Shown here in pieces: positions 19,104 through 27,668 of a DNA stretch of 64,000 nucleotides. The DNA lies in contig NZ_LVHF01000027.1 of the NCBI RefSeq assembly GCF_001650345.1, forward strand, positions 1 to 64,000. Direction: 5' to 3'. This DNA is from Photobacterium jeanii. Its GTDB lineage: Bacteria > Pseudomonadota > Gammaproteobacteria > Enterobacterales > Vibrionaceae. The notes beneath the pieces are model-generated. The model saw only the letters and a list, made by a program, of their open reading frames with translations, was not told where the DNA came from and did no database searches. Within the stretch, counting starts at the first letter, position 1; each line of letters starts with the position of its first letter. The translations under genes were made by a program, and so were the position numbers.

Positions 19104-20171
19104 GTGGAACAAGCGCGTCAGCGTAAAATCATTCATGTTGATATGGATTGTTTTTATGCCGCAGTTGAGATGCGGGACGATCCTAGTCTGCGTGATATTC
19201 CCATTGCTATCGGTGGTCGCTCTGAGCAGCGAGGGGTGATCAGTACCTGTAATTACCTTGCCCGCGAGTATGGTGTGCGCTCGGCGATGGCGACAGGTCA
19301 TGCCTTCAAGCTGTGTCCAAACTTAACCTTAGTACCGGGACGTATGTCGGTGTACAAGGAAGTGTCGCAACAAATCCGTGAAATCTTTTCCCGTTATACC
19401 GATAAAATTGAACCGCTATCGCTCGATGAAGCTTACCTTGATGTGACCGATTGTGAGCTATTACACGGCTCTGCGACTTTAATCGCCCAAGATATTCGCC
19501 GTGCGATTGAAGAAGAGCTGCACCTGACCGCGTCTGCTGGCATCGCACCTGTGAAGTTTATTGCCAAAGTTGCCTCTGATATGAATAAGCCGAATGGTCA
19601 ATTTGTGGTAACGCCTGAGCAAATTCCTGACTTTGCCGCCGATCTCAAGTTAGAGAAGATCCCCGGTGTTGGTAAAGTCACAATTCAAAAGCTGCACGAT
19701 AAAGGTTTGTACATAGGCCGCGATGTGCAAGCTTATGACAGACACTTATTGCTCCAACAGTTTGGCAAGTTTGGTCAGTCACTTTGGTCACGAGCACACG
19801 GGATTGATGAGCGGGAAGTGATTGTCGAGCGGCAGCGCAAGTCCGTTGGTGTCGAGCGCACTTTTACCACCAACATTCGCGATTATGATGAATGTTGGCA
19901 GGTCGTAGAGAAGCTATATCTTGAATTGGACAAGCGATTAACCAAAGTTCGCCCGCAGCACAATATCTCTAAGCAAGGGATCAAAATTAAATTTGCCGAT
20001 TTTCAGCAGACCACGGTAGAGCATAGCCAAGTGAAGCTGGATAAAGAGCAGTTCGTACCGTTACTCAAAGAAGCACTGACTCGACAGCAAGGGCGAGAGA
20101 TCCGCCTGATAGGGTTAAGTGTTGGCTTGGAAACAGGTATGAAGGCGCAGCAGCTGTCGTTTGATTGGTAG
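19104..20171 (+). CDS. dinB: DNA polymerase IV (translesion, Y-family)
   Basis: The 355-residue protein has the palm motifs [12 protein letters not shown] (metal-binding Asp13) and SLDEAYLDV (Asp108, Glu109), the helix-hairpin-helix [12 protein letters not shown], and a little-finger domain. The C-terminal QLSFDW is a probable beta-clamp binding tail. It copies damaged DNA with low fidelity. The start is GTG 19104 with GGGGAG upstream. The LexA box upstream places it in the SOS regulon. Confidence 0.96.
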   Translation: MEQARQRKIIHVDMDCFYAAVEMRDDPSLRDIPIAIGGRSEQRGVISTCNYLAREYGVRSAMATGHAFKLCPNLTLVPGRMSVYKEVSQQIREIFSRYTDKIEPLSLDEAYLDVTDCELLHGSATLIAQDIRRAIEEELHLTASAGIAPVKFIAKVASDMNKPNGQFVVTPEQIPDFAADLKLEKIPGVGKVTIQKLHDKGLYIGRDVQAYDRHLLLQQFGKFGQSLWSRAHGIDEREVIVERQRKSVGVERTFTTNIRDYDECWQVVEKLYLELDKRLTKVRPQHNISKQGIKIKFADFQQTTVEHSQVKLDKEQFVPLLKEALTRQQGREIRLIGLSVGLETGMKAQQLSFDW

Positions 20172-20281
20172 TAACCTCTCCCTAACCCTCCCCTTGATAA
20201 GGGGAGGGGATCTCAAAGCTTTTGTGTTTTTGTTTTTATCGCTCTTGTTCTCCCCCTTATCAAGGGGGAGTTAGAGGGGGT
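20172..20281. repeat. Palindromic repeat element, copy 1
   Basis: A roughly 110-bp unit begins at the dinB stop. It holds two G/C-rich hairpins, CCCTCCCCTT-gat-AAGGGGAGGG and CTCCCCCTT-atc-AAGGGGGAG, joined by an AT-rich spacer. The ends (AACCTCTCCCTAACCCTCC and its near complement at the right) can also pair. It looks like a REP/MITE-type non-coding element. Confidence 0.8.
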
Positions 20282-20289
20282 AATTTTAC

Positions 20290-20399
20290 TAACCTCTCCC
20301 TAACCCTCCCCTTAGTAAGGGAAGGGGATCTCAAAGCTTTTGTGCTGTTGTTTTTATCGCTTTTGTTCTCCCCCTTTTCAAGGGGAGCTAGAGGGGGTA
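20290..20399. repeat. Palindromic repeat element, copy 2
   Basis: This is a second head-to-tail copy of the unit at 20172-20281, offset by 118 bp and about 90% identical by eye (for example TTAGTAAGGGA for TTGATAAGGGG). No transposase gene is nearby. Confidence 0.8.
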
Positions 20400-20407
20400 T
20401 ACAGACA

Positions 20408-20442
20408 TAAAAAAACGAGCCCCCGAAGGTGCTCGTTTTTAT
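20408..20442 (-). terminator. Terminator of pepD, possibly bidirectional
   Basis: AAAACGAGC and GCTCGTTTT flank a short imperfect inner stem and GAA-containing loop, 20 nt beyond the pepD stop. Confidence 0.8.
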
Positions 20443-20462
20443 TGCTGGTATCCGTTAGATAC

Positions 20463-21923
20463 TTAGCCTTTAACTGGAATGTTCTTCAGGATAGCAACCA
20501 TTTGCTCCCAGAATAGACCTACAGTTTCAATGTTCACTTTCTCGTCTGGCGAGTGAGGGAACTTGATAGTAGGACCGAACGAAATCATATCCATGTTAGG
20601 GTATGGTTTCTTGAACAGACCACATTCTAGACCTGCGTGGATCACCATGATGTTTGGTGTGCGGCCGTAGATGCCGTTGTAAGTTTCGCGGAATAGCTTC
20701 ATCACTTCAGAATCAGCATCTGGTTTCCAACCTGGGTAAGCACCAGAGAACTCACATTGTGCGCCAGCAAGATCGGCAACAGCTTTTAGCATGCCTTCAA
20801 CATTGCTACGACCAGAGTCGATCAGTGAACGAATTAGGCAAAGGATAGTCACTTTGTCTGAATCCGTTGTGATCACACCTACGTTTAGTGATGTTTCTAC
20901 AACGCCTTCGATATCATCGCTCATGCGAAGTACACCGTTTGGACAAGCGTTTAGCACTGAAAGTAGACGCGTTTGATCTTTCGCTACCATAACATCTTGT
21001 GGTTGCTCGACGCTTTCCACAAATAGGTTGATGTCAGTTTCTACACGACCAAGTTCAGCCACTAGGATTTCTTGGTAGTGAGCGAATAGGCTTTGTAGTT
21101 TGTCAGCGTTTGCTGCAGGTACAGTAACAACTGCGTTTGCTTCACGAGGAATCGCGTTACGTAGGCTACCACCTGTTAGTGAGTGAACACGAACACCTAG
21201 CTCATCAGCGTGACCAAATAGGAAACGACCTAGTAGCTTGTTCGCATTACCGCGACCAGTGTGGATGTCACAACCAGAGTGACCGCCTTTTAGACCTTTA
21301 AGAACCAGTTTCACTGCTTGGTGATCAGCTGGCACTGCTTCACGAGCGATGTCTAGCGTGATTGCGCCATCAACGCCACCCGCACAGCCCATGTAAACTT
21401 CACCTTCTTGCTCTGAGTCAGTGTTTAGTAGGATGTCACCTTCTAACCAACCTTCTTTCAGACCGAAAGCACCAGTCATACCTGCTTCTTCGTCGATAGT
21501 TAGTAGCACTTCAAGAGGACCGTGCTCTACATCTTTCGCCGCTAGAACAGCAAGACATGCAGCCATGCCCATACCGTTATCCGCACCTAGGGTTGTACCT
21601 TTAGCTGTAACCCACTCACCATCGATGAAAGGTTGAATCGCGTCAGTAAGGAAATCGTGCTCTGTATCTTCATTTTTCTGCGGCACCATATCGATGTGCG
21701 CTTGAAGAACAACACCTTTACGATTTTCCATCCCTGGCGTTGCTGGTTTCTTGATGAAAACGTTGCCTACGTCATCGCGACGAACATCAAGACCTTCGCC
21801 TTCTGCGAATTTGATGATGTGTTGAGCGAGTTGCTCTTCGTGCTTAGATGGGTGAGGAATAGAACAGATTTGATCGAAGAATTGCCACACAGCTTGTGGT
21901 GACAGTTGGCTGATTTCAGACAC
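20463..21923 (-). CDS. pepD: Aminoacyl-histidine dipeptidase (peptidase D)
   Basis: The 486-residue M20 metallopeptidase matches E. coli PepD along its length. Zinc and catalytic residues appear in QAHIDMVPQKN, GADNGMGMA, TIDEEAGM, NTDSEQEGEVY and FPHSPDE. It cleaves dipeptides with broad specificity in the cytosol. I chose GTG 21923 (VSEISQLSPQ, with AAGGGAGA upstream) because it matches the E. coli start; an ATG 17 codons earlier gives an unrelated extension. Position beside dinB and gpt mirrors E. coli. Confidence 0.95.
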   Translation of the reverse strand: MSEISQLSPQAVWQFFDQICSIPHPSKHEEQLAQHIIKFAEGEGLDVRRDDVGNVFIKKPATPGMENRKGVVLQAHIDMVPQKNEDTEHDFLTDAIQPFIDGEWVTAKGTTLGADNGMGMAACLAVLAAKDVEHGPLEVLLTIDEEAGMTGAFGLKEGWLEGDILLNTDSEQEGEVYMGCAGGVDGAITLDIAREAVPADHQAVKLVLKGLKGGHSGCDIHTGRGNANKLLGRFLFGHADELGVRVHSLTGGSLRNAIPREANAVVTVPAANADKLQSLFAHYQEILVAELGRVETDINLFVESVEQPQDVMVAKDQTRLLSVLNACPNGVLRMSDDIEGVVETSLNVGVITTDSDKVTILCLIRSLIDSGRSNVEGMLKAVADLAGAQCEFSGAYPGWKPDADSEVMKLFRETYNGIYGRTPNIMVIHAGLECGLFKKPYPNMDMISFGPTIKFPHSPDEKVNIETVGLFWEQMVAILKNIPVKG

Positions 21924-22671
21924 AGCAGTCTCCCTTTGAGTATCAGCAGTGACATCCTTGTAATAAGGTGACATCTGCTAGACGAATCTATATCAGTAAG
22001 CAGTATTTTGCAGCACAACTTACTGTCTAACTGCATTCAAGCATACCACTGTGGTTATAGGGGGAACAGGGAAACTTGTACTATCCATCCCTTTTTTCCT
22101 TGCCTTTGTTAGCTGACGCACGACTTTAGATCCTCATAGATCTTGTGATACTAAATTGCGCCAAATGCGGTTGATTTTTATTCCTTTGTTTTAATGTGGC
22201 TTGAAAGAGAGGAGAAGGTGTTGTGGAGATATCACAATATTTATGTGTTGTAGCAATAATTCGTTTCTTAAAGGTTGGAGTGGTGGGGATGCATGGTGAT
22301 AAATGTATGATGAATTAGTGAATGTGTTTGATATCAACTAGTTAATTGGGTGATTAAAATCATTATATTGAAATACGTATTTGACGTGCTTGTAAATAAT
22401 ATGTATATCGCTGCATAATTAGAGTAAATATTCCAGCTTATAGCGGGATATTTGATTGTGCATGCGGTTGTTTATACTCTTAAGTAATAAAATTACAAAT
22501 AGCCGTATAAAAACGACGGATAATAGAAAAAGTGTGATCCAGTTAAAGAAAATGCTTGTAAGTAAATTACGGTTTGGTTATAGTTTCCCCATCTTAAGAA
22601 AAGATGAAAACAACACACGAAACGTTCAGGATGAACCCGAGAGATCGCCTCCACGGAACTGAGATTAAGTG
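21924..22671. other. AT-rich intergenic region, 748 nt
   Basis: It holds the pepD promoter at its left end and, at 22381-22409, a loose plus-strand promoter-like pair (TTGACG, 17 nt, TATATC) that could drive the 29-codon gene downstream. An open frame at 22456-22662 has poor codon use and no clear ribosome site; I do not call it. Confidence 0.45.
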
Positions 22672-22687
22672 TAACCAGTGATGGTTA
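22672..22687 (+). other. Short inverted repeat before the small-gene cluster
   Basis: TAACCA-gtga-TGGTTA forms a 6-bp hairpin just upstream of the first small open frame. It may be an operator or part of the 5' leader. Confidence 0.4.
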
Positions 22688-22708
22688 ATTGCTCCAAGGA
22701 ATCGAGCC

Positions 22709-22735
22709 ATGCTGAAAGTGCATGTGTTTGGATAA
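22709..22735 (+). CDS. Possible 8-codon upstream open frame
   Basis: ATG CTG AAA GTG CAT GTG TTT GGA TAA encodes MLKVHVFG and has a strong AAGGA eight bases upstream. The 15 bases CTCCAAGGAATCGAG before it are identical to those before the purine permease gene at 23622. It may be translated and coupled to the 29-codon gene that follows. Confidence 0.4.
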   Translation: MLKVHVFG

Positions 22736-22757
22736 CTTATGAAAAAGGTGATTTAAA

Positions 22758-22847
22758 ATGAAAGTATTTGATTCTATTGCAACTTACTGGAACAACCGCG
22801 CTGTATACACTGCGAACTTCCAATACCCGAACTACTTCGGTTACTAA
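22758..22847 (+). CDS. 29-residue aromatic small protein, unrecognised
   Basis: This short gene encodes a 29-residue peptide that begins MKVFDSIATYWNNRAV and ends YPNYFGY. It has GGTGA seven bases before the ATG. Codons are those of highly expressed genes (AAC, CGC, TAC, TTC, CCG, GGT), unlike random AT-rich DNA around it. Eight of 29 residues are aromatic (Y, W, F). It has no signal peptide and no clear membrane helix. Two hairpin terminators follow, so it forms its own short transcript of perhaps 200-300 nt. It could be a small protein, a leader peptide or the coding part of a dual-function RNA. I cannot assign a function. Confidence 0.6.
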   Translation: MKVFDSIATYWNNRAVYTANFQYPNYFGY

Positions 22848-22852
22848 TTTCT

Positions 22853-22885
22853 GAGAATAGTGCGTGATGAACACTATTTTCTTTT
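22853..22885 (+). terminator. Hairpin directly after the 29-codon gene
   Basis: GAGAATAGTG pairs with CACTATTTTC (one G-U) around CGTGATGAA, followed by TTTT. The loop contains TGAACA, which could instead pair with TGTTCA at 22895-22900; a second TGAACA at 22885-22890 competes for the same partner. The structure may therefore switch. Confidence 0.6.
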
Positions 22886-22954
22886 GAACAGTATTGTTCA
22901 CCCCCCTTACTTAAGAATTCAAGATAACTGTCAAAGTTATTTGCAACATTCTAT

Positions 22955-22984
22955 CGCCACTCCGATTTGGAGTGGCGTTTTTTT
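22955..22984 (+). terminator. Strong Rho-independent terminator
   Basis: CGCCACTCC-gattt-GGAGTGGCG is followed by seven T. It ends the transcript that carries the 29-codon gene; such a T-rich end is typical of Hfq-bound small RNAs. Confidence 0.92.
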
Positions 22985-23473
22985 ATCTGCTGATCTTGTA
23001 CCGCGCACCATTCCTGCCCAACTTTTTCTCTAGCTTCCAGCTGTACCAACCATTAAGGCCAATAGGTAAAATTTGCGATCAAAAACGTCATAACAAAGAG
23101 GATGGTAAAGCTCCCAAAAGGCGAATTGGTTGCGGCTTATTGATTTATCAATAATAAGATCAATAACTTACTTCGACTTGCTTAGTTGTGATTACTTTTT
23201 GTTTGTGATTAATCGGGCTGCTGATATCAAGCTCGCGATTAATGATAAGTTTAAGACTGTATTCGATTACATTATTCACTAAGCACCATATTAAGCGTTC
23301 AAAGGTATGAAAATTTCGTTAATAGGAAGTAGATAATTTTTAGTGTGATGAAAAAACACACAGCAATTATCTCTTTAACTGCATGTTTAATATAAGTTTT
23401 TTATATCATTACTTAATGAGTGTTATGTTTTTATCCAGTTGGCATTAAATTTCATCACTCTTTATATCAATAC
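22985..23473. other. Gap of about 490 nt, no gene seen
   Basis: AT-rich sequence between the terminator and the permease promoter. Short open frames here lack ribosome sites. No further structure stands out. Confidence 0.55.
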
Positions 23474-23502
23474 TGGATATTCATCGGGGAGGGGCATATA
23501 AT
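23474..23502 (+). promoter_or_regulatory. Promoter of the purine permease gene
   Basis: TGGATA (23474-23479) and a perfect TATAAT (23497-23502) are separated by 17 nt. The leader to the ATG is about 110 nt. Confidence 0.65.
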
Positions 23503-23521
23503 TGCGCACCTAAACACGAAA

Positions 23522-23549
23522 TAGCAAACGATTACCTAATCGTTTTCGT
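23522..23549. promoter_or_regulatory. Palindromic operator, PurR-like, upstream of the purine permease
   Basis: AAACGATTA-cc-TAATCGTTT is a perfect 9-bp inverted repeat (23526-23545) about 20 nt beyond the -10 box. Read as PurR boxes, GCAAACGATTACCT and CTAATCGTTTTCGT each match the E. coli core GCAAACGTTTTCGT at 11 of 14 positions. A repressor bound here would block transcription by roadblock. Confidence 0.6.
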
Positions 23550-23621
23550 CGCGAGTTTAGATAACACTTTTTTGACCTTTACTTTTGCTGCGTAATACCA
23601 ATCTCCAAGGAATCGAGAGCA

Positions 23622-24911
23622 ATGCTTGAGAAACTATTTAAACTCAAAGAGAACGGTACTGATGTCCGTACTGAGTTATTGGCAGGTTTAACGACCTTCC
23701 TGACGATGGCCTATATCATCTTTGTTAACCCAACCATGTTGGCGCAAACTGGGATGGATCATGGCGCTGTATTTGTTGCGACCTGTTTGGCGGCCATGAT
23801 TGGTTGTTTCGTGATGGGCTTTGTTGCTAACTACCCAGTAGCACAAGCACCGGGCATGGGTTTGAATGCCTTTTTTACCTATAGTGTTGTTCTTGGGATG
23901 GGGCACACATGGCAAGTGGCATTGGCTGCTGTTTTCTTGTCTGGCTTGTGTTTCATTGTATTAAGCGTATTAAAAGTGCGTGAGTGGATCATTAACGCGA
24001 TCCCACTGGCGTTACGTACGGGTATTTCTGCCGGTATTGGTCTTTTCCTGGCGTTTATTGCCCTGCAAAACTCAGGCATTGTTGTTGATAACCCTGCAAC
24101 CTTGGTGCATGTGGGTGATTTAACAAGTTTACCAGCTGCCCTTGCTGCGCTTGGTTTCTTCTTAACGATTGCGCTTGTTCACCGTGGTTTCAAAGCCGCA
24201 GTGCTGATGGCTATTCTTGCGGTAACTGTGCTGGGTATTTTGTTTGGTGATGTGACTTACCACGGTGTGGTGTCGATGCCGCCAAGCATTGCGCCAACGT
24301 TCTTGCAACTGGATTTCTCTGGTGCGATGGAAGTGGGTTTGATTTCTATCGTGTTCGCGTTCTTGTTTGTTGACCTGTTCGATACGGCAGGCACCTTGGT
24401 TGGTGTCGCAACAAAAGCGAACTTGATTGGCGAAGACGGTAAGTTACCTCGCCTAAACCGCGCACTATTGGCTGACAGTACTGCAACTTCAGTGGGTGCT
24501 TTGCTAGGTACTTCTAATACCACGTCTTTTGTTGAAAGTGTGTCGGGTGTAGCAGTGGGCGGACGTACTGGTCTGACTGCGGTTACAGTTGGTGTATTAT
24601 TCTTCTTCGCATTGTTTTTTGCCCCATTGGCAGGTATGGTGCCTGCTTATGCAACGGCTGGCGCGTTATTTTATGTTGCCATCCTTATGATGTCTGGCTT
24701 GGTGAGCGTTGATTGGCGCGATTTAACCGAAGCGGCACCTGTTGTAGTGGTGTGTCTTCTTATGCCACTAACATACTCGATTGCTGAAGGCATCGGCCTT
24801 GGTTTCATCACTTACGCGGTAGTGAAACTGCTAAGTGGTAAAGGACGTGAAGTAAACGCAAGCGTTTGGGTTATCGCTGCGCTATTTCTTGCTAAAATTA
24901 TTTTTCTATAA
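23622..24911 (+). CDS. NCS2/AzgA-type purine (adenine/guanine/hypoxanthine) permease
   Basis: The 429-residue polytopic protein has the COG2252 motifs: TELLAGLTTFLTMAYIIFVNP at the first helix, AQAPGMGLNAFFTY, and FLFVDLFDTAGTLVGVA with GTSNTTSFVESVSGVA downstream. These are the substrate and proton-coupling segments of the GhxP/PurP group. It should import a purine base with protons across the inner membrane; which base cannot be told. AAGGA lies upstream. It precedes gpt by 47 nt, so uptake and salvage are probably co-expressed. Confidence 0.9.
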   Translation: MLEKLFKLKENGTDVRTELLAGLTTFLTMAYIIFVNPTMLAQTGMDHGAVFVATCLAAMIGCFVMGFVANYPVAQAPGMGLNAFFTYSVVLGMGHTWQVALAAVFLSGLCFIVLSVLKVREWIINAIPLALRTGISAGIGLFLAFIALQNSGIVVDNPATLVHVGDLTSLPAALAALGFFLTIALVHRGFKAAVLMAILAVTVLGILFGDVTYHGVVSMPPSIAPTFLQLDFSGAMEVGLISIVFAFLFVDLFDTAGTLVGVATKANLIGEDGKLPRLNRALLADSTATSVGALLGTSNTTSFVESVSGVAVGGRTGLTAVTVGVLFFFALFFAPLAGMVPAYATAGALFYVAILMMSGLVSVDWRDLTEAAPVVVVCLLMPLTYSIAEGIGLGFITYAVVKLLSGKGREVNASVWVIAALFLAKIIFL

Positions 24912-24958
24912 CAAAGATTACCAGTGACAAGTTTCGCTGATTCAGAGGTTCATCGGAT

Positions 24959-25417
24959 ATGAGTAATAAGTTCGTCATTACATGGGACAACATGCAAATG
25001 TACACACGCCAGCTAGCAGAAAAACTACTGCCGGCTGATCAGTGGAAAGGCATCATTGCAGTAAGCCGTGGCGGTTTGGTTCCTTCAGCTATTCTAGCGC
25101 GTGAGCTTAATATCCGTTACGTAGATACGGTTTGTATCTCAAGCTACGATCACGACCACCAACGTGAAATGAAAGTGCTTAAGCAAGCAGAAGGCGAAGG
25201 TGAAGGTTTCATCGTGGTTGATGATCTAGTAGATACTGGCGGTACTGCGGAAATGATCCGTCAAATGTACCCGAAAGCGAAATTTGTAACTGTGTGTGCT
25301 AAGCCTGCTGGTAAGCACCTAGTAGATGATTACGTGGTTGATATTCCTCAAGAAACTTGGATTGAACAGCCGTGGGATATGGCTGTAACTTTCGTTGATC
25401 CAATCGCGAAGAAATAA
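24959..25417 (+). CDS. gpt: Xanthine-guanine phosphoribosyltransferase
   Basis: The 152-residue protein has the PRPP-binding loop [11 protein letters not shown] at 86-96 and the closing [15 protein letters not shown] typical of E. coli Gpt. It converts guanine, xanthine and hypoxanthine plus PRPP to nucleotides at the inner membrane face. Neighbours pepD and frsA match E. coli. It ends at a strong terminator. Confidence 0.96.
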   Translation: MSNKFVITWDNMQMYTRQLAEKLLPADQWKGIIAVSRGGLVPSAILARELNIRYVDTVCISSYDHDHQREMKVLKQAEGEGEGFIVVDDLVDTGGTAEMIRQMYPKAKFVTVCAKPAGKHLVDDYVVDIPQETWIEQPWDMAVTFVDPIAKK

Positions 25418-25508
25418 GCCAGCCTACAGTGATCAAGCTGGTTATATTGCCGAACTATGAGGCGATCGTAGTTCGGCTAACAGTATGATCTACTTGATGT
25501 CATTGTTT

Positions 25509-25536
25509 AAAAGAGACGCCTTAGGGCGTCTCTTTT
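25509..25536 (+). terminator. Terminator of the permease-gpt unit
   Basis: AAAAGAGACGCC-ttag-GGCGTCTCTTTT is a perfect 12-bp stem ending in T residues. Confidence 0.9.
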
Positions 25537-25662
25537 GCGTTGTATGACCAGAAAAAGACATCTCTCATTGAAGAAAAAGTTTTTCTGCCCTACATTGCAG
25601 GAGTAATCCGTCACATTTTGTGATCCAGCTTTCATACAAATGCCTTCGTCATGGAGAACATC

Positions 25663-26922
25663 GTGTCTGAACCGTCAAAATCTAACTTATCTGAGAAATT
25701 GTTTGCCCCACGCGAGACATCCAAAGAAACCTCAAGCTTAGTCCGAATCGCGCATAACCATAGTCAGGGGTTACACAATGCCTTAGATGGTGATACTGAG
25801 AATGGGTGGTACCGGACTTTGCGTCGTCCGCAGTGGATTTGGCAAGGGGTCGACCCATTAGAAATGGAAGCCTTGTTTGCCCGTATGGCAAGCAGCGATG
25901 CCCGTCGCACCACTGAAGAATTGCTCGATACCGTGGTGGGCTATAAGCCAGGAAACTGGATATATGAGTGGTCTCAGTTAGCGGGTGAGCACCATAAAAA
26001 AGCCCGTGCGCATGTTGATAATCAACAAAACGACAAAGCGGTTGATGAGCTGCTTAAAGCCAGCACTTACTATAGCATTGCCGCATACCCTCACCTCAAA
26101 GGCGATAGCCTAGCTTCTCAAGCTGAAGTTCAATCAAGCCAAACTTATCACGAAGCGATGCAGCTTTCCCCATATCGAATGGAAACCATTGACGTGAAAT
26201 ATGAAGGGAAAACCTTCCAAGCGTACATCCATTTACCTCGTGCCGATAAATTGCTGCCGACTGTGATTGTCAGTGGTGGTCTTGATACTCTGCAAACAGA
26301 TCTATGGCCGCTATACCGCGACTACCTTGGCCCTGCGGGTTTTGCCATGGTCACGCTTGATATGCCGTCGGTCGGTCATAGCTCACGTTGGTCACTGACC
26401 GAAGATACGAGCCGCTTGCACCAAGCACTATTGCAACAAATCCGTGATGTGCCTTGGGTCGATCATCATCGTGTTGCCATGCTAGGGCTTCGTTTTGGTG
26501 GTAATGCTGCTATTCGGTTAGGTTTTCTAGAACCAACCCGCCTGAAAACTTGTGTCAGTATCGGCGGGGTGATCCACAGCTTCTTGACTCAACCTAAGCG
26601 ACTGGATCAAATGCCACAAATGTACCTTGATATGATTGCTTCTCGCATGGGTAAGCATGGTGTATCTCGTCAGAGCGTGTTATCGCATTTGCCAGCTTGG
26701 TCGCTAAAACAGCAAGGTTTGTTAGGACGTCGTAAGGTTGATGTTCCTATGCTAGGGATCAGCTTAAAGAACGATCCAGTGTGCCCTGAAATGGATAATG
26801 AATTGATTGCGATGTCGAGTTATGGCGGCAAAGCGATGACCTTACCGGAAAAGCCACTTCACGATGGATACCACCGAACCATGCTGACCGTTATGGATTG
26901 GCTGGAAGAAAAACTGGCTTGA
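25663..26922 (+). CDS. frsA: FrsA family alpha/beta-hydrolase-like protein
   Basis: The 419-residue protein aligns with E. coli FrsA (YafA) across NLSEKLFAPR, TVVGYKPGNWIYEW, TYYSIAAYPHLKGD and DMPSVGHSS. FrsA was described as a partner of the glucose PTS protein EIIA-Glc; the gene crr is also in this window. At the nucleophile elbow the sequence is GLRFGG, with Arg in place of the catalytic Ser, as in E. coli FrsA. I chose GTG 25663 because GGAGA lies upstream and the family start fits; ATG 25651 has no ribosome site. Confidence 0.92.
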   Translation: MSEPSKSNLSEKLFAPRETSKETSSLVRIAHNHSQGLHNALDGDTENGWYRTLRRPQWIWQGVDPLEMEALFARMASSDARRTTEELLDTVVGYKPGNWIYEWSQLAGEHHKKARAHVDNQQNDKAVDELLKASTYYSIAAYPHLKGDSLASQAEVQSSQTYHEAMQLSPYRMETIDVKYEGKTFQAYIHLPRADKLLPTVIVSGGLDTLQTDLWPLYRDYLGPAGFAMVTLDMPSVGHSSRWSLTEDTSRLHQALLQQIRDVPWVDHHRVAMLGLRFGGNAAIRLGFLEPTRLKTCVSIGGVIHSFLTQPKRLDQMPQMYLDMIASRMGKHGVSRQSVLSHLPAWSLKQQGLLGRRKVDVPMLGISLKNDPVCPEMDNELIAMSSYGGKAMTLPEKPLHDGYHRTMLTVMDWLEEKLA

Positions 26923-27131
26923 TCTCCCTTCAAGCTCAGCGTGGATTAATCGTATAAGTTGCTGATTTATGTTGTGAGTCAGGCAGAAAATTCTGACTCA
27001 TAATGTAAATAAATTGTTGCTAACTACTGTGGTTTTAGGCTTAAATGGCATAGAAGAGAGTGTAAAAGCTATTAATAATTCTATTGATAGTTTTGAGTTA
27101 CATGCGCATGACCAAGGAAGGGAGACACGCC

Positions 27132-27530
27132 ATGACAACAGAAACCGCTTTTCCACCACATGGACGTTTAGTAACTAAGCTTACCGCGATTGGCCCTTAC
27201 CTGCGTCAACAACAGTCGAAAGAAGGGGAGTTCTTCTTTGATTGTTTGGCCAGTTGTATCAGTGCCAAAAAAGAGCCTGAAGAACGTGAGTTTTGGGGCT
27301 GGTGGCTGGTAATGACTGAGAGTGACAAAGGTGGCTATCAGTATCGTTATCATTTTGGCCGTTACAATGCTGATGGTAATTGGGTTGAAGATAAAGTACC
27401 TGCCAAACATAGCGAAGCAGTACTTAAGACCTTGAATGATTTCTACCCGAAACTCACTTCTGTATTGGATGAGACTTTTGAGCAAACCATCGCGGCTGCT
27501 GACGATCTCACTGAAGCTGAATTAGGCTAA
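27132..27530 (+). CDS. crl: Sigma factor-binding protein Crl
   Basis: The 132-residue protein matches Crl in GRLVTKLTAIGPYLRQQ, FFFDCLASCIS and EREFWGWWLVM. Crl binds the stationary-phase sigma factor RpoS and helps it form holoenzyme. ATG 27132 has GGGAG upstream and gives the family N-terminus; the frame is open further upstream. Position after frsA and before proB is as in E. coli. Confidence 0.95.
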   Translation: MTTETAFPPHGRLVTKLTAIGPYLRQQQSKEGEFFFDCLASCISAKKEPEEREFWGWWLVMTESDKGGYQYRYHFGRYNADGNWVEDKVPAKHSEAVLKTLNDFYPKLTSVLDETFEQTIAAADDLTEAELG

Positions 27531-27556
27531 TTCCCCGTAATACATATCATTTCTAT

Positions 27557-27584
27557 ACTGATTGCCTAAATTTTGGCAATCAGT
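27557..27584 (+). terminator. Hairpin after crl
   Basis: ACTGATTGCC and GGCAATCAGT form a perfect 10-bp stem around TAAATTTT. There is no T tract, so it may be a weak terminator. Confidence 0.5.
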
Positions 27585-27668
27585 GCCATTAATTAGGGTT
27601 AATGAAAGAAAATGCTGCCTGTCGCGCAGTATTTTCTTGTGATTTTTAGATGGGATTGATAAAACGAA

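Noticed and set aside
20172..20399. CRISPR array
   Set aside because: Only two long units with internal palindromes and no unique spacers; no cas genes are present.
20222..20410. 62-codon frame in the palindromic repeats
   Set aside because: It runs through both repeat copies and reads as repetitive Pro/Gly/Arg/Leu; the repeats are better seen as non-coding elements.
22456..22662. 68-codon plus-strand frame before the small-gene cluster
   Set aside because: It is rich in Lys/Asn/Arg as expected from AT-rich DNA, lacks a good ribosome site at any start, and has no motif I recognise.
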